Positions 24,701 through 38,900 of a stretch of 64,000 nucleotides of DNA are shown in pieces. The position numbers and the translations under genes are program-made. Location of the stretch: the NCBI RefSeq assembly GCF_020882245.1, contig NC_083597.1, positions 80,144,152-80,208,151 on the forward strand. The letters are read 5' to 3'. This DNA is from Rhopalosiphum padi. Taxonomy: Eukaryota > Arthropoda > Insecta > Hemiptera > Aphididae. The notes beneath the pieces are model-generated. The model did no database searches and was not told the DNA's origin. It was given only the letters and a program-made list of their open reading frames with translations. Position 1 is the first letter of the stretch, and each line of letters starts with the position of its first letter.

Positions 24701-27700
24701 CACATGTATGCATATCACATATTATACACAATATATTATTACATATATACTATATAGTGTATTGCTTTAATATTACAATCACCTGAGGCCTGCAGCTTGC
24801 GGAGCGACCGTTTTTCACCTTCTACCGCACAACCGCCACGATTCCACGTGAATCGCTAAACAATGGGAGATAATAATAACATGTTCTACAACAATGAACG
24901 ATAAATCGCTACTGATGGAGGGACGGCAGGAGAGTCAAATTAATTTACAATGAAACTGTGCTAGGAGACTTGTGAGGCCAGAAAATATTATTGTTAAAAA
25001 TTAATTTATAATGTGCACTTACAAGTTATACGTATTATACTTATATGGTAGGTTAGTAAATGATAGATGCGGCGGAATCGGTTGTATAGAATGGGCAAGT
25101 GTTCATACTTGATTGTGGAGTAATGGATTCAAGACGATACTCAAGTGAGTTAAGGTGTAAATATTTTATCCATCATATTAATACTCAATTAAGAACTCGA
25201 ATAAATATGTGTTTCATTAGTATAAACATTTATTGCGTTGTATACTATTGTGGTTAATAAAAATAGAATAATTTTTATAAATTATTTATTAAGACTGGGA
25301 AATTTCCAGGTAATTGTATTCCTAATCTTAATCATTAGTTGAACACTTTTTTGAATATTTTAATCCGTTTATATTTTTAATTTTAATTTTGTAATAAAAT
25401 TGAAGATTGCAAAAAGTAAAAAAAAATATTCGTTTCTGACGAAATGTCTATTAAAATGTTAATATTTTTATAATGAAAATCATTTCTATGAATAATTTGA
25501 ATTTTTATTTCAAGTTAATTCGAATCCAGTTCGAATATTAATTCTGATCGGAAGCCATGTTTATTAGAGGCGTAACAAAGCTAATAAATCAAAATAAATA
25601 TTTTGAAATCCAAATATTAATATTATGTTAGCATAATATAAATTAAATTATTTAAGAATGATATCAATCCTTATTATCTATTTTTTTCATCACCAATTAT
25701 TTTTATTGTGTTGAGACTTGAGGTTAATTGTTAATATATAATTTATACTGGTGAAAATTGTTAATCGATTTGCACGAATATTGTAATAATATGAAACAAA
25801 GTATTAATTAGTATTTATTTTTTGTGTATAATATAATATTTTATTTACATCGGTTAAATTATTATAATATTTTATTTTATTTTGAAAAATGTTTTTACTA
25901 AATGCAATAATACGAATAAAATGTGTTTGTATTATATGTTTATATGTATATTAGACATTAGTACGTGACGAGAAACTTTTTGAGAAATTCTGGGTTGAAA
26001 CTTCTAATGAAGTTCTCATGATTATATAATATTATGTACTTCAATACTGTTAAATAAACGTTCCTTATTAAAACTTATAGAATCATCGTGTATATCTTAT
26101 AGCAAGTGATAATATTCTATCCTGTCAAATTATCCGCTTCTCTTAAACCGTTAAATGAAAATTATGGGACATTTTGAGAATACGCCATAACTCCTGATCA
26201 AGTTTCAGATGCCTTGTTAGTTGAGCTCGTTACATATATTACAGCTTTTAACTCCTCCGATCGGGTTACACGGTATCTTGTTTTTTTTTTAAGTCTATTA
26301 ACAACGTCTCTAATATCTTAAATTCCTAAACATGTCATACCATTGAAATAATTTAAAACACATTATTTTCTTTTATGTTTTTGTATTATAAATTATAATT
26401 TTATTTGTATCAAATAAAATGAAATAAAAATAATAGTATATATTATTGATTAAAATGAAGCTTTAAAGGAGTTAAATTGTCAACTAAAATTGATCAGTCC
26501 TTTATAAAAGTTAATATATTGAATTTATATATTTTACTTGCAGATATATAATTTATAAATTGTCTTATTACCGTCATATCTGTAAATTATTTTATAAATT
26601 TAATTCATTCCCAAAGTTATATTATTGTATTTTTTTTACATTTTAAACATGATAATATTTGTGATTTAATATGATTGAAGCTAAAATATTATGATGTATA
26701 CTAGTATTCGAATAAACCATAAATACGTGTAAAATTTAATAAAATACAGCTAGATTGGAATAAATGAAATGAAATTAAAACGTAAATAATGTAATACGCA
26801 TTTAAAATGCAATTCGTTAATTATGATAATAACTGATCAAAACGTTTTGTTAAATGCAATTAAAAGTTAAAACATATGACATGAATAAAAAGTTTTCTCA
26901 TCGGAAATTAAAATTAAATAATTTTAAAATAATTTGAAACTGTTTCAAATTATGCACGTTGTGAAATGAAAAAAATATGTACAATCGTATAACATGTATG
27001 TGTACACTGTTATTTAATAATTAACTACCTATAATTTATTGATACTCTATTAACAATTATTAGCTGTCAACTCATAATTAAGGTAAGATGAAAAGGGATG
27101 TTGCCATGCCACAATATTAAAGCCTAAAGGTATGATAGATTAAGTCATAAAAACATAACACAGTTATATGATACATGAAACTATTAATAAATCCATTTAA
27201 ATTCTGGACAAACAATTCTAAAATCTAATAATATATGTTCTTACAGGATTTTCTTTAAACTTTTTACTTAGAAGTAAAAATATTGCCATATTTTACATGG
27301 TTTTACCAATGTCATTGTCATAATATTTAGTAACACTTTCATATTTTTATATTTTTTTTTCCGAAGAAATATATATTTCAATTTAAAAGTGTCAGCTGAA
27401 TTTTTATTTGGAAAAAAAAAAGAAATTCAAATTTCAAAACATAAGAATTTCAATATTCCAACAAACATATTTTGTTCATGAAATTAAAAATGATTTTGAT
27501 AGGAGATTACAAAGCAAGGGTACTTACCCGGTTCTTGCAAAATTTCCTAAGTAGAGTATCATAGCATCAGACAACAAAGCTTCTGATTTTGTAAAATTTC
27601 TGGAAAAATGATTCATGCCATCAGTTACCATTGGAGCACCGAACATATATGGAAGTTCTTCTCCGTGGGCAGTACCTATCCGCTGTAAAGAAAAAAAAAA

Positions 27701-30700
27701 TGAAGTATTAATATTAATATAAGTATTAATCACAATTATTTTACTGAGAAAATTCTTTTCGAAGCATTTAATTTTACTTGTCCTTGTTTACGCGATTATA
27801 GTATGTCTAAAATATTAAAGTATATTTTTTTGTTATTTATACTACCTATAATACCAAATATTTTTACTAATATATTAAAAGTTATCTCAAGTTTAGGAAT
27901 AATGATACATTTTTATTTTTAGAGTACACAAAATTTTATTATAATAGATGTACGTACATGTAATTATGAATTTAGTTATAAATCATAATTTTAAAAGACG
28001 TATTAATATCTGAAAAAGTTAATGAATGAAACAAACATAACAGGAAATTGTAATACATAAAACTATTATTATTTAAAACTAAAATATTGTTTTTAAAAAA
28101 AATGTAATGGATTTATTCACTACGATGATAAATATCCAAGAGAGTTTACAAAAATATATTCATAATTTAAAATTATATTGGTATTAATTTTAAAAAAAAT
28201 ATTAGAATATAACTTGAAAACAAAAATCTCTACATTTTTAAGTCATTTAAGTATGGTATTATAATCTAAAATACACAACATTGCACTTAGACTTTCCCCA
28301 TTGCAACACTTATTCTAGTTATTCTTATATATACAAATATATGTAAAAGAAACCAAAATAAGGATTTAAACCACAAAATCCAACGATAAATTAAACTTAG
28401 AATGATTAAAATATATTAGAATAAGTACTGAGATGAAAAATTACACAGACGTAAAAGAAAAAACTCCAAATATTCATAAAAAGTAAGATTTGTTTTTATT
28501 TAGCATTTAGTTATAGGAAACTTGGGAGAATTTTAGACTATTGGTGTATTTTAATTTCATAAATCATCTTATTTTGTTAAAATATATGATATATATATAT
28601 CATAACATTATAATGTTATAATATTATATATTATTTGATATTTAATTATATTTATTTTATATGAGAATGAACAAGGTAATCTACCGTAGAAAAATATCTA
28701 TACACGTATAAAAAATTTTAAAAATTGTTCCACTTTAGGTTTTAAATAATATAATAAGTACTAAATAATTTTTAAAACCTAAGTAATGATAAGCTTTATA
28801 TATTTTATAAATTTACTATTTATTGAATTTCATAAAAAGAAAAAAAAATGAAAATGAAAATGGTTTATGTTAGGAATGAATGTGAATGAGTCTTTTAAAA
28901 ATACATAACTACTATTAATTATAATTCATTTGTTTTGTTAGTTTTAAGTTTATAACAAATTTTGATAACCATAATAGAAAATATTGAGTTTTTATAATTT
29001 TTTTTTAAAGGAAATTATTTTTTAGTATATATAAAAAGAACAATCAAAAATCTTATCTGCGAAGGAAAAACTCACGTCATTGTAAAATCAATATTTCCAT
29101 TTCTTTACTTAGAATCGAAAAATTAAATCACTATAATATTATATTACAGCATTTTTAAGATTCTACAGAATATTGAGTATTTTATCGTACACTACACCAT
29201 ACTATAAGTTAATTTATTTATTTTTTTTAAGTTCTACATTAATGAGTTTTCAAATACCTTATATATATATTATAATTTATAATATATTACTTTACATAAA
29301 CAAATGTATTGTATATTAATTTAATATTTTACCAGATATTAAATAAGTCATAATACAAACAATACGTAAGTTACTTTTTAGTTGTTAATTATTTTGTAGA
29401 CTACATGACCTTTGTTTTATTTACAAGTATCGATATTATAGTTTTGACAAGAAATAAGAACGGTTTGTAAGCATATTTTAAAATATTAACCTAGATATTC
29501 AAATACAAATCAATAATATTAATTTAAATGTGTATAACTTCTAATTTTTAAGAATGTTTTTTCTTTTAGTATTAGTTATTAGTTATTACGTATTTAACAC
29601 ATTGACCATCATGAAATCTAATAAGGTACAAAGGATCATAATAATAATTAATGTAGTTATTATTGCAATATAAAATATAACTTAATATGAAACATTTTTG
29701 TTATTATATTAATAAAATCTCATACATAATAATAAACAAAAAATAAAACGTATAATAATTATAACTGTATATTTTCATACAATATAATACTAATAATAAA
29801 ACATTTTTACTGTAATAATATTATTCATTGGCATATTATCAAACGAAAAATATTCGAATGATGAGTTAAGTAATTCATTTATATTCCTGAAATTCCTTTT
29901 ATAAGATTAAAAATTAAGAAATACCTTTACTGCACTAACACTTGTAACTCGTGAAGACGATGAATAGCATTGTTATTTTGATGTTTTGGTTAAAATAAAA
30001 TATAATCTATAATCCGTAATAAGTGATAAAAAACACGAGATAAAAATAATCAAATAAGCTAACGTTAAAAATATTAATATATTATAATAATAATTTTAAA
30101 CGCATAATGAATATATAAAATGTATGATCCATTGTTTTATTATAAATTAATGCACATTGCAAATAGTGTATCAAGTAAATATATTATTATGTTAAAAAAT
30201 TATGTATTTAATATTTTAATTAACAAATATTTTATTTTTTTTAATGCTAAAAAGTAAAAATTAATATTTTATAGAACTGATAACGATGTATTAATACACG
30301 TAATATATTAATTGCATATTATTTTGAACTTAATACAGTTAATAAATATGCGTAAAGATCTAAAATCTCAGAATATACATCAGTAAATAAATAATTGACC
30401 CATTGCTAAGCCGTCTAGAAGGGCTTGATCGACTACTAAATTGACTAACTTGAATCTAAAATTACTTGTCCCTTTCTAGTTTCAACAACAATAACAAACT
30501 CTACCAAGCCTGTGGCAGTAGTTATTGGGTAACCCTATTAAAACTCGACGTTGATGCATTTGCATGTTTTTATACCGAATAGTCTAAAAAGTAACTATGT
30601 AGATTAGCTACAAACTTAAATAACCAACGTTGACTGACATAGTTCACGTCTCTCATATTTTTTTTATTCGCATAATATTTTGTACTTTGAAGTTGTAAAC

Positions 30701-32900
30701 TATGAAAGTAATCGGATTTGAAAGCATTTTATATATATACATACATATTGATGGTTATATATATATATATTTTTTTTTAATGGAAAAATTATAATACACT
30801 TGGTTTATTTTTATATTGAAACTGGCAAATATTCTTTTTACAGTTAATGAAAATGTATTTAACTTGAGTAACAATTTCTAGTAAACAGCAAAAAATATCG
30901 TTTGTTCAACTACTTTTGAATTCAGATTAAAAAATAAATCTTAAATTTTTAGAAGCATATAATACGAATAATATTTTTCTGTTGGACTTTAAATCGTGTT
31001 ATTGGTGTATTGTTAACCCCCGTAACGGCTAACTCAACACGATGTATAACAATACCTAATATTATATAATACTCGTATAATATGTATTTTATTGTGCTCG
31101 CCAACGGTTTCAAAAGTCGGTAAGAGAATAATATAATATTATATTGTATGTGGAGGCGTTTGTATGTGCGTTTCGAGTACCTATATAATAATATCATACG
31201 TCATAATATTATATGTGTAGGTACAACGTACACACTCGACGGGCCGACTCGAGTGCAAGTCTTGGGCGGCGGTTCGCACGATTTTGTTGCGGCTAATTTC
31301 AAACATCCTCCGCCAACCGCGGCGGCGGCGAACCCTACACCCGGCACGACAGTCACAGCCACTCGAAATCGGTCGGCGGACGCGACCAGTTGGAAATCCC
31401 GTCGAGAGCGCGTCCCGCCAACGTACAACATCACACTATCATATTACTACAGTGTAATGATATTATATAATATTAAATCATCTGATCTGCGTCATTATTA
31501 GCATAAAGCAACGGTTTTACGGGCGCAGTATACATTTTGACACTCGACGTTTTTAATGCCTATTAACCAGACACTGGTGCCACACGCACACACAAACAGA
31601 TATTTATATCGCCATAAACTATAGGTAGAGGTACCTGCTGGTGAATTATTACGGTGTTTAATTCGGACCCGCCGGTGCTGATTTTAGCAGTTTTCGTGTG
31701 AAACGGCCGTGTAAAATTGTTAAGCCCCCGGAAACTTGTTTGTACTATTTTTTTTATTATTTTTTGTTTTTTTTTTTTTTTTTGTTTCAAATACGTATCA
31801 GTGGTCGTCGTAATGTACTTGGCACTGTGCAGTGTTATTGTACTTGTATAAACGAGAGTGTCCGTCTCTAATTCGTTGGTCTGCCAGACCGCAACACATA
31901 ATACGTATATACCTATATATATATATATATGTTATTACACCTATGTATATGAATTGGGCGTCAACGTACATACGCATAGCGATAATAATATAATATAACA
32001 GAAATGTTTAAGTACCTATACAACTGACTAACGTGATCCGTATATTTCTCTTTTTATTTAACAGAAAAAAATAAAATATATTTTCAACTCTTAAATATTT
32101 TATACGTTGCTGTATTTTATATTTTGTATGCCATATAAATGCTTTTTTTTTATCTTATTTCAGAAACTTTATCCTGGACCGTTAATCATAAAACTAAAAA
32201 CATCATTTTATTTATTCTTATTCTAAACGTGCGAACTTTATTTTTTTTTAATTTTATTTTTTAACACTAGAAATAAGAATTGTTATAATATTTTCCGTTT
32301 GTTTAAAAATGTTGGAGATTATGAACAATGACACTGAATTAACTGTGTAGGATGTTTATACCTAAATTTAAATGTAGATATTAATGTCTAAACACACCAT
32401 ATTTTAATTGTGAGCTAAAATACACCGATTTAAATTCACTAAATTTTATCTTATTACAAGTGAGTAAAAAGAACTACATTTTTTCAAATAATCTACTAAA
32501 TTGAATTATACAATATATAATAATTATCTAACTTTTGAGTAATAATACTGTATATTATTTAAAATTACATGCTGAAAACCGTATAGGTACAGTACTACAG
32601 TTATACTAACCCAATTTTATTATTCACGAATAGAATCAATTGTCTAATCATTTTCGTCATTGTACGCCAGTGGTCTTTTTTATTTGTTTCCTTTACCTTC
32701 ATGATTTTTATACCCAAGGGCCGCCTTTGTGACAAATGATAATCCTATAGAGAATAGACACATATGCAATTTATTTATACTTAAATGTAATGACGTCAAT
32801 AATTTTTATTGCGAAGCCTTTTTCTGTAGTTTTTAATTACATTTCATTTATAAAAGCATTAAAGTGTTCATATATATTTCTCATTACTATTTTAAAACCG

Positions 32901-32932
<32 letters not shown>

Positions 32933-35900
32933 AATATATATCTTTACTATTTTAAAAATCACGTGCATTCAATTATTAATGAATTAAGTCAATGGATATG
33001 TGTTTACCGTGAAACGATTTCGTTTGTACGTAACACACATCTTTTATTTACTCATAATGGCAAAGGTTCTACAGTTTAATGTGTAAATATTGAATTTTAA
33101 TTAGAAAACCATAGAGTTACAAAGTCATTGATCATTTAAATTTTTATTTTGTTTGAGAAATTTCCCAATTGGCCACCTTCAACAAAATTAAAATATATTA
33201 TTTGATTTGATTTACGAATCGTAAATAAGGAAATATTTTAAAAATTAAATAGAAAATAAATTATTTGTAAGAAGAATTTACCTAAAATTCTATCATATAA
33301 ATAATTTATCAACTCATCTATTTGTGACTTGTTTTAGATTAAAAAACGAAGTTTTTAATTAATTAAAATTGAACTTATTATATAGATTTCAATTTGTGGG
33401 TATATACACATTTCATTTTTAATTGAAAGCTGGTTATACTAGAATGAAATGCGGAATATATTTTGTATATCGTAAATTAATTTAGTTAACGATAGAATTC
33501 CATGTCATACCAATATTTTTTTTTTAGATATATTTTGTCGTACATTTTCAATTGAAAGTTAATGAATAATTGAATTGAATTCATTACTAAGTTCAGTTAA
33601 TTTTATTTATTATTATTATTATTAAATGTGGTCGTTGTGACTTTGATGATGAATATCATTTTCAGATCGTTTTTAATTGTAAACTTTTGTCAAACGAAAA
33701 GACAGAAACAATTATTTCAAAAACTATAAAAATTAATTTTTTTTATTTTTGTAGTCTACTTAATATATAATATATATACAAATCTAACACCCACAAATTC
33801 AAACTTGGTATACTTACAATTAGTTGGACCAATCATGTTATTTATTTTATTAGTGTATTTTTTTAAGATTTTAAATTTTTATATGCATAAAACAACAAAA
33901 TAATAAAATAAATAAATAATAATAATTAAATTTATTGTTCGTCTTGAAAATAATAAAAAAATATTAAATATTTGATAAATGTTTGCGTATAGGTAAATAA
34001 GTATTTCAGCGTGATTTTTATTTGTTGTTTTAAAAACACGAATTGTTTTAAATTAATTTATTATCACAAGATTTGTTTTGTATAAATCAATTTATATTGT
34101 TTAATTATATTTTACTAACTGTCTTGAATTATTATATTATTATTGTAATTTTATAATCAAAATTATTTAAAACATTGGGTATTTTAATATAGTACATTTC
34201 GGACTTTATATTGTTTGTATATATTAATTTATATTATTTGTTAAGGTAATTTATTTACTTCACTAAATCTTAAGAAAATAAATTTATAAAATCTAAACGG
34301 TATAAGAATTGTTGTAATTTATTTTTAATATAATAAGTAATTTAAAATACATTTCTGGATTAGTTTTATATTCGTTTGTCGCAACTACTACTATTAAGCT
34401 ATTTATATGTTTCATTAAATTTGGATTAAAAAAAAAAATAATACTTTAAATATATTTATTGCTTGTTTTGCGCTATGAAAAATTACATTTTTGATGAGTT
34501 AAATACCTTAAGCGAATTCTCGTCAGTGAAGTTGGATTATACATACTGAGCGTCACAAAGGGCCTATAATGGACGTGCAGTGTAAGTCTCGAGAAATAAA
34601 TAACCATCGAAAATCTATTCTAATCCATTGCAATGTCAGAGGGTTAAAAACATACGAATAAATCTATCTATAAGGTGTACAAGTGCGCGCGATATATATT
34701 ATTCCCTTATCACATTTTCTTCTTTCTTTTGACCTGCTCGCACATGTACAAATGGCAATACTTCTTCGGTATTTTTCCCATTCCAATACATTTAATTTCA
34801 CCATATCAATTACTCGTGGCTTTTCTTCTTTTTTTTCATCTCATTTGACGACACCGGTAAACTATAGGTACGTTGTATTTATTATATACGCTCTCGGAGG
34901 CTATCAGAAACCTCGGGCAGTAAAAATTCAGCGAAAATCGTTGTCGAACGGTATTGATGTTTGTTTTCGTATATTGTGTACCATTATTGTACGTAAATCC
35001 GGTTATATTTAAATTGGTCCGATGAACAACAACGCGGGTCTCTCGTTTAATTTCACCCGCTATCACACGCACAACATGTCCTATTGCGATTTTTAAAGAA
35101 AACTGAACCACACGTACCGACACGATGTTAATCCCTCCGGGTACACTGTTGCGTACACCACACATGCACACCACACATCGTTTTCATTATACACATATAC
35201 ACACATGAGATCGGTCCGTAAGTCAGAAACCTCGTTATAGTTAGACGTATTTTTACTCCTGACTCCCTAGCACGCAGTCACTTGGGCAGAAAATCCAAAA
35301 AGCCGTATATATAATATATTATCTAACCGACAGATCTAACGCGCGTATCACGCAGAAAAGCGAAATGATTATTCTTTTCTCTCGTTTTAGTTTTTTTTTT
35401 TTTTGTTCACGTCACGGCCACTCCTACCTAACTTAACTGTTCTTTACACGGTTACACAACGATTCCTATACCCCTCTCACCATTCTATATGTTAGTGGAT
35501 CCATTCGTATAGGTAGGTGGCTACTATCAAAAACGTATACCACACCTATACGCGTAATGGTGCTGTGTTATGAACTTAGCAGCTAGAAAAGTTATTTGAT
35601 TTTCGTAACTCCAGAAAGTAACCATTGTTTAAATTTTTAGCAAAAAGATGTATAAGGTATCAATAGATACAATATACCAATTTGTATTTTGTATTAACTC
35701 AGTAAATACTATATAATTAATTATACGAACATGTAAATTAACGCTTTTAATTAATAAATAAATTTAAAAAAATTGTGATTTGGCTTTGGGGACCTGTATA
35801 ATTTTACGATTGTGTCATTCAAATTATTTTACTTCAATTTTAAATAATAGACAGTACATCATCTCAATGTTGAATATTTGTAATTACTCGCAGAGCAATT

Positions 35901-38900
35901 TTATGTGCTTCAGATCGCGAACGATTTAATAGAAACAAAATATTTTATTACACTCGGTTGTATTCATAATAACTAATATAATAGTCATAAACTCAAAAAT
36001 ACAAAAATTATCTAACCAATGTATATCTATAAAGTTATAATGTTAGCCACATTATATTTTAATAATACGTGTATTATACATTATGCTAGCTTTATAATAT
36101 AGGTGCTACCTACCCGTGTATTTTCTGACATTTTTTCGAAATATTATATTGGCTTGCTCTGTGCCTCGCTATATAAGTGTGTGTAGCACGCGTTTTATAC
36201 GTACCCTTCATACCCGATGTCATCAATAATAATAATACACGCACCGGTGTCTTCATATATATGCCATATATTACAAAAATATGTGCCACGTGTGTATGCG
36301 ATTTGTCAACCTATTCATATTCGTATTATTTATACAATATGGTCAGCCGAAACAAAAAAACGTTGTCTTATGCCGTAACAAATCACAATGAGACTTGTCC
36401 GTATACGCATAATAATATACGTTACACGATGTTTATATAAAATGTTTGGAATTACAATTTACTATTTGTATTCCGGAGACTATACCAGCAACATAAATAC
36501 AATACTGTGGTGTGTTGCAAAAAGTTCGATAAAATAATAATACACATAAAAAAATGATGTAGAGTGAAGTTAGTACCAAGTAATTTAACTTAGATGATAT
36601 TTTTACGATTTTTTTCCTTTTCTATAAATGTAAAAATCTAGTGAATTCGACAGAAATATTCATATGGGTCTAAAGAGAAAATTCAGTGACACTAAACAAC
36701 AATATTATAATATTATTATCAATTAAAAAATTGTTTATTTTATTAATTTTTAAAACATTATTCTAAAAAGTTGTGGTCTTTGTGATAAGTATGTAATTAG
36801 TATTAAGTATTTAACCTATTATTATCCTAATTTCAATCTTTTTAATCTTACACCATTTTTCTGATACTTAATAAATATTTTTTTGTGGGATGTTTAAATA
36901 ATATATTGATAATCAATAATAATCTAGGGAAATATAATATTACAAAATAGAACTATATTGTGTTAATTGTATTTTCAATATAAATAAACATTTTGATTCA
37001 TTAACATGATTACATTAAGTAGTAAATAAAATTAAAAAGAAAAAAAAATTAAAATATTAAACTCCTACATATTTATCAATAATATACTTTTTATACATGT
37101 TTGTATTATGATACAGTTCTAGTAATAATATTTTTGTTATTTTACATTAATGATCGTTTAAAATGTATTTTTAACTTAAAGTTAAGTCTTAAAACTTTAA
37201 GTTACATAGTGTTTGTATTTATGATAACCACAAATTTATATACTTCAAACTTTTGATGAGTTTTCTTAACATCAGTCACTTAAGCTTTAATTTAGGTACT
37301 TAATAATATCATATATAATTTTCCAACTTTAAAAGCGTTGTTCAATTTGTTTATAATACGTGTATTGGTTAGGTTACATATTATATAATATTTAACGAAT
37401 CATGATTTCGAAAAATTGTATTTGTTTTAAATAGTTTTGAAATACAATATTTACACAATATAATCAAATACGTATAAATATATATACATATTTAAATATA
37501 ATTTGTGTAAAAAAAAAAAACTATTAGGAAACTAAATATTACAATAATATTTTCAAACCATACATTTTTAGTACAATAAAAACTATATTTTCACGCAAAT
37601 GATTGAGTTATGATTGAGTTTCAATAAATATAACCTTTTAATAAAATCAGATGTTAATATAATATTATTATTTTATTATTGTATTTCAATATTTACTATA
37701 CAACTTGTATTTTACAATAATAATTTATACTTACAATTTAAAATAAAATTCATTCTAAAAACGATGAGATAAAACAATCTTGTTTTAAAAATAATGTTAT
37801 TGTTATAGTTACTATATAAACATCTAACTCGTGTAGATTCAGTAAACTTACCAAAGTTGAAATTGGAATTGAAAGTATACACCGATTTGATTAAATTGTT
37901 GGAAATTGGTGAATTGAATAGGTAGTAACAATACAGAACACAATCAATTTCAACGAATTCACTAAATCATTTAAAACATTGTTCGAATAAAATTATAAAT
38001 TTCAATAGAGTACGCATAACCTAGAGGAAATAAAATGTTCTATTTTTTGAATGTAAAACAAATATTTATTGCATTTTTAAACATAACAAAGAATAAGTAA
38101 TTTTTAAACTGTCTAAAAAGAAACAAAATTAATATATTATAAAACATTTTGGGCATAACTACTTGAGGTGCTGAATTATAAGTTGCACATTTTTATGACA
38201 AATCATCTTTTTATATTAAATATTTACTACTACGAGATCTTGTATGCACCTATTTTAAAAGATGTATTCAATCATCATTTATTCAAAATCTAATCGTCTC
38301 TTTTCTAGACTTGTTCAATAAGATTGATTAAACCCAAGGGAGTGTAAACTTTCAATGCACCTACGCATTTTAAATTGATTCGTTATTTATTCATTAATTT
38401 CTTATTTTAATCGCATGAACAATTTTAAGTCGATTTAATATTGTTGTCTTATTTTATTGTAGTAATTAATTACGACTTAGAGACTAGTGTACAACACATT
38501 AATATAGCTTTATTTTTATTGTTGTAATATGGAAAAAATATAACTTATTTAATTTATTTTACTTATACATTTTGAAATTGAATGACTGTTATTGTTATTC
38601 ATTAATAAAACGTTTAATAAATTAATAAGTTATTTGATTGAGTATTTCGATCATGCATTATAATAGTGATTTTGTTTTTATTTAATTTAATATTAATATT
38701 TCAAATCTCCTTTTTCAGTACACTGTATTATTTAATTTCATAATATTATATTCCAAAAATATTTCAAATATTGAGTTGTCAATTTGTTTTATTTGAAAAA
38801 CTTGTAGTTCGTTTCGATGATTCGCTGTTATGCATTTTAATGGAACATCTGTGTACCGTGTTTCGTTGTCAAACGGCAGATAATGAATAATAATAATTAC

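Larger units (their letters stand above)
16730..27527 (-). other. Neuroligin intron, 10.8 kb
   Basis: Mostly AT-rich. Stands out at 19500-20035 and 20940-21860, where G+C and CpG rise, and at 24340-24450. Carries a short TG repeat near 20943. No coding exon of a recognisable family is seen. Confidence 0.8.
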
